This document shows positions 1 through 5,128 of a DNA stretch of 5,128 nt, piece by piece. The position numbers were made by a program, and so were the translations under genes. A model generated the notes under the pieces. It did no database searches. It saw only the letters and a program-made list of their open reading frames with translations, and had not been told where the DNA came from. Origin of the DNA: Thermoplasmata archaeon (lineage in GTDB: Archaea > Thermoplasmatota > Thermoplasmata > Thermoplasmatales > Thermoplasmataceae); the NCBI GenBank assembly GCA_021819225.1, contig JAKARU010000080.1, positions 1-5,128 on the forward strand, written 5' to 3'. Every line of letters starts with the position of its first letter. Positions within the stretch are counted from its first letter, which is position 1.

Positions 1-1399
1 GAAAGTGCTGAGGGAATGCTGTTATTGTAAATCAGTGTTGCTGGTGTAAAATTTAATGTATCATTGATTGGTGCTCCTTTTTCATAAAATTCTCCAAATT
101 CCGACGAATATGAATATGAAAACAGCGATGAATATGATATGCATAGGCTAAATGGCTCATTTACATACTGATTATTTATACAAACATCTCCGACTAATCC
201 AGTGGAGTAAAAATTTCTAAATGAGCAAGATCTTTCCTGACAATTTTGAACTAAATTTCCCCCGCATGTGATGTATGAAACAGTTGCAGGTTGGTCGTCA
301 CAATTTGACTGCTGGAGACTTTTACTTGTTATGCAGTTTACAAGGTTTTGAGCGGTTAGTGCAAAAGACGCTGCAGATGGAATAATACCAACGACCGGAA
401 TAAAGGAGAGACCGCCCAGCATTAACTGTTCTAAATCATCTTCCTCCATAGTCATCTTCTTGTTGGCACGTGTGACGTTTATGCCTATTTGATACTCAGC
501 ATTCTTTGGCAATAATAATACATCTGCTTCATGCTGGTTTTTCGCCTTTATACTTGTAATTAATTCATTAGTATGAGGTACACCGCAATAACCACCATTG
601 CAAGGTTCACATGTACCTATAGCGGCACCTATGTCAGTTAAATTTAATCTGACTACAAGATTAGAACCCGAATCATATTCATTGTAACTTTCATCACCCA
701 CTAAAAACCCCTTATAATAATCGTTATTACAAATTGATAAATTGTATATTGCAGATTTAGGCTTTAAATCAATATATTTGCCAAATAGATCGCATGTGTT
801 TGTATCTATGGCCTTTCCATTATCTAAGCCATTGAGATTTGCCATATAAATGCAATTGTTTCCATTGTATCCGACGTAATTCTGAAAATGATTATTTATT
901 GTTGCGCTTGACAATCCAAAGGTGGAAAAGTATTCACGGTAGAAGTGATGTGTTACTAAATTCCCTGTGCTTGAAATTCCACTATTCATCTCTCCACAGC
1001 ATAATGCGCACATTGATACATATCTTGCCTCCATCTGCACTTTTCCATAAATATTCATGCAGGTATATGAGTATGTGCCTGTGCCTGATACTTTCGTGTA
1101 TCCTACAATCCTCCATGATCCTCCATTCTGTTTCACCATAAAGCAGAGGGATGTGCCTCTGCAGGGTACAGAGGAACTATATGACTTCACATCCATGTTC
1201 AGTGTTGTAATACCTGAAATATCTGATATACATGTAGACCCTGTCAGTTCCCATGTCATGGTCGCAGGTAAGCAGTTCACTATATCACTCTGTTCCATTG
1301 GTGTGGATGAGTTTGGCTGTGCTCCTGAAAAGAGAGAAAGAAAGAGACGAACATAAATAGAATTGTTAAAACCAGTATCCTCGTTATCTTACCTGTCAT
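1..1399 (-). CDS. Cysteine-rich secreted surface protein, frame-broken near its start, cut by the window edge
   Basis: No family recognised. From the ATG at 1298 the frame is open for 432 codons to the left edge with no stop. That ATG has no ribosome site and no promoter at the right distance. A better start is the ATG at 1399, 22 bases after a TATA box, which encodes a basic end (MTGKITR) and a hydrophobic run ILVLTILFMFVSFFLSF, then hits a TAG at 1280-1282. A -1 shift at the run of four A's at 1328-1331 joins this to the long frame and gives SFSGA|QPNSS, an ideal signal-peptidase site after residue 27. The joined product has about 466 residues to the edge, 21 cysteines in the long frame (including CALCC near residue 131 and CEPCNGGYC near 264), six N-x-S/T sequons, a hydrophobic stretch near 328-350, and a Ser/Tyr-rich end. 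This fits an exported, disulfide-stabilised glycoprotein of the cell envelope. The frame break could be a sequencing error, phase variation, recoding or a true mutation. Confidence 0.7.
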
Positions 1400-1421
1400 A
1401 TTATTATCATCAACAGTTTTC

Positions 1422-1429
1422 AATATTTA
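1422..1429 (-). promoter_or_regulatory. TATA box of the cysteine-rich secreted protein gene
   Basis: The minus strand reads TAAATATT, centred about 26.5 bases before the ATG at 1399. That is the archaeal TATA-to-start distance for a leaderless transcript beginning at the ATG. It supports 1399, not 1298, as the native start. A second AT-rich element (ATAAATAT) lies further upstream and could serve a short-leader transcript. Confidence 0.5.
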
Positions 1430-1459
1430 GTCTTTTGTATGACAGTTATCATATTTATC

Positions 1460-1615
1460 CTAAGTTCTGTGATATATTGGAAATGCAATACCCATGCTGT
1501 TTATTGTGCGTAAGCAGGGTTTCACCATGTTTCTTTCCTTATAAAGATCAATTATTCCCGCAGAATCTATATCCATGATGTTTGTGAATATGGCATTCTT
1601 TCCCATCATGGACAT
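1460..1615 (-). pseudogene. Remnant of IS4/IS1634-type transposase (C-terminal catalytic part)
   Basis: A 51-codon frame from the ATG at 1615 to the TAG at 1460-1462. It contains GKNAIFTNIMDIDSAGIIDL followed by YKERNMVKPCLRTINSMGIA and FPIYHRT. From memory, this matches the segment around the last catalytic acidic residue of IS1634-like DDE transposases, where the signature is Y-x2-R-x3-E-x6-K. Here Y25 and R28 of the fragment are present, but the catalytic Glu position holds Lys (residue 32), so the piece would be inactive even in a full-length protein. The N-terminal part is absent, with an in-frame TAA two codons upstream. The usual C-terminal continuation after the IYH-W/R-T stretch is cut by a stop. 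The fragment lies directly upstream of the secreted-protein promoter and points towards it. Family assignment comes from motif recognition without a search. Confidence 0.65.
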
Positions 1616-1647
1616 ACGTTAATCCATTCCGATCTGAGACCCTTAAT

Positions 1648-2000
1648 TTTGGAAAGCTATACCTTCTTTCAGATCCCAATGAGGATCCTGAGAGGATATA
1701 CTGGTTATACAAACAGCATTCATTGTGTTCAAAAATGATCTCGTGGCAGATCGATCATACCTGAGAAATGATCATACGCTATTAACCTACATTTTCCTGA
1801 ACCTTCTTTCACTATATCTTCGTTTTCAGATTCTCAACATAATAGATGGAAAACACAGTGTTAGGAATGTTCTCCTCATACTTTCAAGAATCAAGATGTA
1901 CAAAATGAAAGTGTCCGAGATCATGAGAGAAGTCCCAAAAAAGTCTAGGGAGCTTGTAGAAAAACCCGGTAACGATCTGAGCATGTTCTTTAAAAATTGA
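1648..2000 (+). pseudogene. Remnant of IS4-superfamily transposase C-terminus, frameshifted
   Basis: Two frames together read as the C-terminal end of an IS4/IS1634-type transposase. The first, from about 1648, reads GKLYLLSDPNEDPERIYWLY then KQHS, the usual beta-strand and helix leading into the Y-x2-R-x3-E motif. Around 1715-1725 the sense moves to another frame, which reads VFKNDLVADRSYLRND, then LLTYIFLNLLSLYLRFQILN (hydrophobic helix), and ends with EVPKKSRELVEKPG before the TGA at 1998-2000. In intact relatives the Arg and catalytic Glu sit between these blocks. Here they are missing, so a small deletion with a frame change has removed the active site. The 91-codon open frame starting at GTG 1725 is therefore probably the tail of a dead gene, not a small protein. 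Terminal inverted repeats were not identified. Confidence 0.65.
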
Positions 2001-2011
2001 TGAGTTAAGGA

Positions 2012-2311
2012 TTAAAGGATGTATCGCTCTGAGGAGATGAGGAATCTCCCTGGATCGCTGCTTACAAACAATATATCATCGCAGGATACAGTGATAGCCT
2101 TGTTATATGAATAGGTTAACATAATCAAGAACAGTGATTCAGGCGAAATAGTTAAGAAATTCCATATATTTGAGATTCTCACCTCTTCAGGTAATCTCAG
2201 TCTCCTCGTGTTTATTGGTGCATCCAGATCCATTGATTTGTTGTGAGGTGAGGTCGGTATTACGAATCGGCATGGTTCTCCAGTAATGGTGCCTGTTCTT
2301 TTTGTAAGCAA
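2012..2311 (-). CDS. Doubtful hypothetical protein, 99 residues
   Basis: A minus-strand frame with a TTG start and a TAA stop 12 bases past the transposase remnant. I see no TATA box at a suitable distance, no Shine-Dalgarno site and no motif I recognise. The product has no clear membrane segment. It contains a charged stretch (NTRRLRLPEEVRISNIW) and ends in SSDPGRFLISSERYIL. The opposite strand is almost as open: from the ATG at 2019 it is broken only by one TAG and one TGA. It may be a decayed fragment on either strand or a chance frame. The frame stays open a few codons upstream of the TTG before a TAG. Confidence 0.2.
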   Translation of the reverse strand: MLTKRTGTITGEPCRFVIPTSPHNKSMDLDAPINTRRLRLPEEVRISNIWNFLTISPESLFLIMLTYSYNKAITVSCDDILFVSSDPGRFLISSERYIL

Positions 2312-2442
2312 TAATACCTTGAATACAATCTAAATTGATTGGCGATTTATCGAATTCTTTGTATCATCTCAAAATCTGTTAGCATCTCAGTTTGTATGTT
2401 TTTCCAAAATTTGTAAATTTGCCATAATATCACACACAATTC
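2312..2442. other. AT-rich spacer without a recognisable gene
   Basis: The 131 bases downstream of mtnC on the minus strand hold no open frame of note. The sequence is AT-rich, with short AAATTT-type self-complementary words near 2405-2420. I see no convincing U-rich terminator for the operon; the longest T run on the transcribed strand is four. Confidence 0.4.
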
Positions 2443-3165
2443 TTAATCAAGATCAATTGCATCAAAGTTGCTGATTATTTTGAATCCATCCCTCTGTCCT
2501 TCTTCCAGCATGTCCCTGTTCACAAGGTATATTCTCAATCCTGCAGAGTTGGCAGCCCTGATTTCTTCTTCAGAATCTGAGAGGAATAAAATGTTCTCCT
2601 GTGCTTCTTGAATAAGGGATGCGATTTTTAAATAACTCTGCGGGTCCTTCTTCCCGCCTACTTCAGTATCGAAATACCCATCAAGGTATGTGGATACATC
2701 TCCCTCTTCGGTATGGCTGAATATCATCTTCTGTGACATAACACTGCCTGAAGAATATATGAATATTTTCAACCCCTTCTCTTTCCATGTCGTCAGGTTC
2801 TTCCTTACATCGGGAAACAAAATGCCTTGCAGGGAACCATTTTCAAATGCTTCCTTCCATAGATAGCCTTCCAGTTCCTTCAGTGCCCTGAACTTGCTGT
2901 CTTCATCAATCATCTCCTTTATTAAGTTTGAAAAGTCTTCTACTGTTTGGCTATCGCATTCCAGTTCAATACACAGTTTTCTTTCATGAATCTTGTTAAA
3001 TTCTTGCAGGATTTCATGGCAGATCTTTTTTAATTGTCTGGAATCGCAATTTCTGGTGAGGAAGTCCTTCATGTGTTTTCTGGCGTGGTCAAACATGTCC
3101 CTGTGCACAAAATCAAACGGCACAGAAGTCCCTTCAATATCAAGTAATATTGCCCTTATTACCAA
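2443..3165 (-). CDS. mtnC: Enolase-phosphatase E1 (2,3-diketo-5-methylthiopentyl-1-phosphate enolase/phosphatase)
   Basis: A cytoplasmic HAD-superfamily enzyme of methionine salvage. It enolises 2,3-diketo-5-methylthiopentyl-1-phosphate and removes the phosphate to give the acireductone used by MtnD. Numbering is from the upstream GTG. Motif I is LLDIEGT (nucleophile D13, E15). Motif II is FIYSSGS (about 139-145). The motif III lysine lies in GGKKDPQSY (K176/K177). Motif IV is LFLSDSEEEIRAA (D201). All catalytic positions are present and the length (240 or 244) is normal. Start choice: a GTG at 3177 is possible, but it lies inside GAGGTG (3175-3180), a perfect match to the archaeal 16S tail. 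The TTG at 3165 sits 9 bases after that site and gives MVIRAILLDIEGT, matching the family's usual MIRAI start, so it is preferred. It is the last gene of the operon, 3-15 bases after mtnD. Confidence 0.93.
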   Translation of the reverse strand: MVIRAILLDIEGTSVPFDFVHRDMFDHARKHMKDFLTRNCDSRQLKKICHEILQEFNKIHERKLCIELECDSQTVEDFSNLIKEMIDEDSKFRALKELEGYLWKEAFENGSLQGILFPDVRKNLTTWKEKGLKIFIYSSGSVMSQKMIFSHTEEGDVSTYLDGYFDTEVGGKKDPQSYLKIASLIQEAQENILFLSDSEEEIRAANSAGLRIYLVNRDMLEEGQRDGFKIISNFDAIDLD

Positions 3166-3174
3166 TGGATTCCA

Positions 3175-3180
3175 CACCTC
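3175..3180 (-). promoter_or_regulatory. Shine-Dalgarno site that decides the mtnC start
   Basis: The minus strand reads GAGGTG just after the mtnD stop. It pairs perfectly with the archaeal anti-Shine-Dalgarno (GGAGGTGAT consensus). Nine bases separate it from the TTG at 3165. The competing GTG start at 3177 overlaps the site itself and cannot use it. Confidence 0.6.
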
Positions 3181-3747
3181 TTAAGGGGAATCTCCGCGGT
3201 TCCCTATATAACTAAGACCAAAGCATACAGGTTCATATTTTCCATCGATGCCGCTGCCCGTGTAAAGGGGGACCCATCCTGATCTATCCTGAAATAACCT
3301 TATGGCTATGATACGTCTATCCTGGCATAGATCAAACCAGTGCTTCGTTCCTGCAGGGACACTGAGAAGATCACCTGGTTCCACCTCAACTGAAAAAACC
3401 TCGTTCTGTTCAGTATGTATAAAAAATATACCGCTCCCATCTATGATAAACCTGACCTCGTCTTCGCTGTGCCTGTGCTCCCTCTTAAATTTTTCAAGCA
3501 TAGATTCCAGATTGGGAGTTTTTGGATCTATATTAATCACATCTGCCGTTGTGTATCCACCTTTATTGCTGATATTTTCTATTTCTTCATTGAATGTGGC
3601 AAGAATGGCTTCCTGGGTTCGTTCCGAGGAAGAAATTTTTGAGATGTCCCACCTCTCATACCTGATATTTCTTTTTCCTAGAAACCCACAAACTTCATCA
3701 TGATCCCTGATTATTTTGCCAGAGTCGGTTATATTAACATTTACCAT
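3181..3747 (-). CDS. mtnD: Acireductone dioxygenase (cupin)
   Basis: Oxidises the acireductone 1,2-dihydroxy-3-keto-5-methylthiopentene with O2. In the family the Fe2+ form yields formate and 4-methylthio-2-oxobutanoate (the methionine keto acid), while the Ni2+ form yields CO, formate and methylthiopropionate. The cupin core carries the full metal set. Numbered from the upstream GTG at 3756, EHRHSEDEVRFIIDGSG supplies H94, H96 and E100, and LSVPAGTKHWFDL supplies H139. Length is 188 residues from the preferred start, usual for the family. Start choice: the ATG at 3747 lies 8 bases after GGAG (3756-3759). The GTG at 3756 would overlap the mtnB stop as GTGA and sits within the ribosome site. 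The gene is translationally close-packed between mtnB and mtnC. The bound metal cannot be told from sequence. An O2-dependent step implies an aerobic or microaerobic host. Confidence 0.94.
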   Translation of the reverse strand: MVNVNITDSGKIIRDHDEVCGFLGKRNIRYERWDISKISSSERTQEAILATFNEEIENISNKGGYTTADVINIDPKTPNLESMLEKFKREHRHSEDEVRFIIDGSGIFFIHTEQNEVFSVEVEPGDLLSVPAGTKHWFDLCQDRRIIAIRLFQDRSGWVPLYTGSGIDGKYEPVCFGLSYIGNRGDSP

Positions 3748-3752
3748 TGTTT

Positions 3753-3759
3753 TCACTCC
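3753..3759 (-). promoter_or_regulatory. Shine-Dalgarno-like site of mtnD overlapping the mtnB stop
   Basis: The minus strand reads GGAGTGA, whose last three bases are the mtnB stop codon. GGAG lies 8 bases before the ATG at 3747. The arrangement suggests coupled translation of mtnB and mtnD. Confidence 0.5.
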
Positions 3760-4433
3760 ATCATTTTTTCGTTCTTCCCGCTTATCAGCATCTTCCTGTA
3801 AATCACTTCAAGAAGGAATTCAATGGCCTCTGTGTGTCTCTTAGCCTCAAATACATCAGCACCCCATGTATACAGGCCATGACCTTCCAGAAGGATCGCG
3901 TGAGTATCCGTCTTATCATGCAATTCTCTCATCACTATTTCATGGAGGAATGGCATATCCTGAGAATTGTTGATAACCGGAATAACCTCAGTACATTCAT
4001 GAGTCTTGTTTCCGCTTAGAGCCTTCAGCATCTCATATCCAGTTATTGAGATGTAACCTTTCTCCCTGTATATTTCAGATAACACTGTTCCATTGACTGA
4101 ATGCGTATGTATAACAGATCCTGCGTCAGTCGATCTCAATATCGCTATATGAAGAAGTGTTTCAGCAGATGGTTTCAGCTTACCTGACAGGGGCTGTCCA
4201 TCCTCGTCCACTGTTATAAAGCTGGCCTCACTCATCTTCCCCTTGTCAATTCCGCTGGCGCTAATTTGGAGAAGGAACGGATCCGGGGAAATCAGCCTAC
4301 TTATGTTACCCCCAGTTCCTGGCATAAATCCCAGTCCATGCAATTCCGAGGCTACCTCCATCATCTTTCTTGTTTCTCCTTTAATAGAATTTAATGGCAA
4401 TGCGCGGATCTGTGACATTTCCCTGACCTTCAT
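3753..4433 (-). CDS. mtnB: Methylthioribulose-1-phosphate dehydratase (class II aldolase family)
   Basis: Dehydrates 5-methylthioribulose-1-phosphate to 2,3-diketo-5-methylthiopentyl-1-phosphate, the step before MtnC. The class II aldolase/adducin fold is clear: GFMPGTGGNISRL near residue 35 (phosphate-binding loop), ISASGIDKG near 57, and KPSAETLLHIAI near 87. The zinc ligands are in VIHTHSVNG (H109, H111) and LEGHGLYTWG (H185). TGYEMLKALSG places E134 where MtnB/APIP enzymes carry the catalytic glutamate. The distance between these motifs and the 226-residue length suit MtnB better than fuculose or ribulose aldolases, and the neighbours mtnD and mtnC settle the call. It is the first gene of the operon. 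The ATG at 4433 is taken as the start. The second ATG at 4418 (MSQIRAL) is an alternative, because the TATA box predicts a transcript start close to 4430. Confidence 0.93.
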   Translation of the reverse strand: MKVREMSQIRALPLNSIKGETRKMMEVASELHGLGFMPGTGGNISRLISPDPFLLQISASGIDKGKMSEASFITVDEDGQPLSGKLKPSAETLLHIAILRSTDAGSVIHTHSVNGTVLSEIYREKGYISITGYEMLKALSGNKTHECTEVIPVINNSQDMPFLHEIVMRELHDKTDTHAILLEGHGLYTWGADVFEAKRHTEAIEFLLEVIYRKMLISGKNEKMME

Positions 4434-4451
4434 ATTTTTCCTTTAAACGAC

Positions 4452-4459
4452 TATTTAAT
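4452..4459 (-). promoter_or_regulatory. TATA box of the mtnBDC operon
   Basis: The minus strand reads ATTAAATA, centred about 22 bases before the ATG at 4433. That implies a leaderless transcript, or one starting inside this ATG and using the ATG at 4418. No other box in the upstream region fits as well. Confidence 0.45.
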
Positions 4460-4481
4460 GCGATTGAAAATAATTGTGTAG

Positions 4482-4493
4482 TGATCATGATCA
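4482..4493. promoter_or_regulatory. Perfect 12-bp palindrome, possible operator
   Basis: TGATCATGATCA is identical to its own reverse complement. It lies about 23 bases upstream of the mtnB TATA box, between the two divergent genes. The position suits a dimeric regulator acting on the salvage operon. No second copy was seen in the window, so this is a candidate only. Confidence 0.3.
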
Positions 4494-4607
4494 GAAAACA
4501 TTAGTATAAGTTGCGGGAATAGCATAACAAAATGGATATAACTATTACTGGGAATACTTTAAAATTACATCTATGGAAAAAGTCCACGATACGCATGTTG
4601 TCATATC

Positions 4608-4615
4608 TTTATATG
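4608..4615 (+). promoter_or_regulatory. TATA box of the small membrane-anchored protein gene
   Basis: TTTATATG, a strong archaeal TATA match, is centred 26.5 bases before the ATG at 4638 and 20.5 before the ATG at 4632. The spacing favours a leaderless transcript starting at 4638. Confidence 0.55.
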
Positions 4616-4637
4616 GAAATTAGTTATATTCATGGAG

Positions 4638-5060
4638 ATGATTCCACTTGAAATTGACAGGCCCTGGATCAGGGAAGGTGCCGGGAAAAAGACATTTCTT
4701 GGTGTCGTTGTTGTAGTTTTTGTAACATTCCTCCTGATTTTTTCCTTCAATGGAATCTTTGGAACCACAGTGAACATAGAGCAGGTAAATGTCAGTTTCA
4801 ATAAGATCAATGAACCATCTTTCTCGATCGCCTATGGGAAATTTACTTATTCAGGCTCGTCAACGGTCACATTATATATCTCTGTATCAATCTCCAACGG
4901 GGCGCATTTCATAATAAATTCAGTTTCGACTGATAACGGTTTCAATGCGAGGCTCGTCTCAACAGTAAGTGTAAATGGAAATGGAATTTATCAGGTTCCA
5001 GTATCAGTTACTATGCCTTCGCACAATTACGCCGGGGCCCTTAATATTACTTTTTCATAA
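4638..5060 (+). CDS. Small membrane-anchored extracellular protein of unknown function
   Basis: No family recognised. The 140-residue product has a short cytoplasmic end (IPLEIDRPWIREGAGKK), then one membrane segment (FLGVVVVVFVTFLLIFSF, about residues 19-36). About 100 residues follow, rich in Ser, Thr, Val, Asn and Ile with alternating polar and hydrophobic positions, which suggests a beta-sandwich outside the cell. Two sequons (NVS, NIT) could be glycosylated. There are no cysteines and no catalytic-looking motif. The basic pair before the membrane segment and the absence of a cleavage site suggest a retained anchor, with the C-terminus outside. The ATG at 4632 is an in-frame alternative adding two residues; 4638 is preferred from the TATA spacing. 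It is transcribed away from the mtn operon and shares only the intergenic region with it, so no functional tie is implied. Confidence 0.7.
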   Translation: MIPLEIDRPWIREGAGKKTFLGVVVVVFVTFLLIFSFNGIFGTTVNIEQVNVSFNKINEPSFSIAYGKFTYSGSSTVTLYISVSISNGAHFIINSVSTDNGFNARLVSTVSVNGNGIYQVPVSVTMPSHNYAGALNITFS

Positions 5061-5102
5061 CTTGAGAATTATAGAAAATGTTGCCCTCTGACGTCAATTA
5101 GG

Positions 5103-5108
5103 TTTTTT
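5103..5108 (+). terminator. Possible U-tract terminator
   Basis: A run of six T's on the coding strand lies about 43 bases after the stop of the membrane-anchored protein. Archaeal termination commonly uses such tracts without a hairpin. The tract is short, so the call is weak. Confidence 0.25.
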
Positions 5109-5128
5109 ATTGGAGAATTAGATCGGAA

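Noticed and set aside
839..1356. Two overlapping plus-strand frames of about 100 codons
   Set aside because: They lie opposite the continuous 432-codon cysteine-rich frame, lack promoters and ribosome sites, and have unstructured composition.
1363..1578. Plus-strand frame of 71 codons
   Set aside because: It covers the promoter of the secreted-protein gene and runs antisense to the minus-strand transposase fragment, with no start signals.
1545..1757. Minus-strand open frame of roughly 65-70 codons reading ERRYSFPKLRVSDRNGLTYV
   Set aside because: It overlaps both transposase fragments, which show better family resemblance. I saw no start signal and could not tie it to a family with confidence, though a further scrap of transposase cannot be excluded.
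1725..2000. A standalone small protein starting at GTG 1725
   Set aside because: Its sequence continues in sense from another frame upstream and matches a transposase C-terminus, so it is treated as the tail of a pseudogene.
3302..3703. Plus-strand frame of 133 codons
   Set aside because: It is antisense to the conserved mtnD catalytic core. The mtnD metal motifs prove the minus strand is coding.
4434..4637. Riboswitch or small RNA in the divergent intergenic region
   Set aside because: The TATA boxes leave almost no 5' leader on either side, and no stable hairpin or known SAM-type motif is visible.
4601..4810. Minus-strand frame of 69 codons
   Set aside because: It is antisense to the N-terminus of the membrane-anchored protein and covers its TATA box.
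1..5128. CRISPR array, tRNA or rRNA genes, replication origin
   Set aside because: No regularly spaced repeats, cloverleaf-type sequence or conserved rRNA segments were seen on either strand.

Overview
The window looks like a stretch of an acidophilic archaeal chromosome, most likely from the Thermoplasmatales or a close relative. The reasons are AT-rich spacers with archaeal TATA boxes 20-27 bases before start codons (leaderless or nearly leaderless transcription), GGAG/GAGGTG Shine-Dalgarno sites only inside an operon, heavy use of AGG/AGA/ATA codons, secreted or anchored proteins rich in N-x-S/T sequons, and transposase remnants of a kind I associate with that group. This assignment is inference. 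No rRNA, tRNA or species marker is present.

Layout. (1) Positions 1-1399, minus strand: a large cysteine-rich secreted protein that runs off the left edge. Its signal peptide lies in a different reading frame from the 432-codon body, with the break in a purine/pyrimidine tract. (2) Positions 1460-2000: a small transposon graveyard. Two C-terminal pieces of IS4/IS1634-type DDE transposases lie back to back and point away from each other, each having lost the catalytic glutamate region. (3) Positions 2001-2442: a low-information stretch with one doubtful minus-strand reading frame. (4) Positions 2443-4433, minus strand: a tight three-gene methionine-salvage operon, mtnB-mtnD-mtnC. (5) Positions 4434-4637: a divergent intergenic region with a TATA box for each direction and a perfect 12-bp palindrome. 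(6) Positions 4638-5060, plus strand: a small single-pass membrane-anchored protein of unknown function.

The three operon genes catalyse consecutive steps. MtnB dehydrates methylthioribulose-1-phosphate, MtnC enolises and dephosphorylates the product, and MtnD uses O2 to cleave the resulting acireductone to the 2-keto acid of methionine plus formate. Together they return the methylthio carbon skeleton left over from S-adenosylmethionine use to methionine. The earlier enzymes (MTA phosphorylase, MtnA) and the final transaminase are not in the window. This lower branch is uncommon in archaea, so the operon is the main biological point of interest, together with the frame-broken surface protein.
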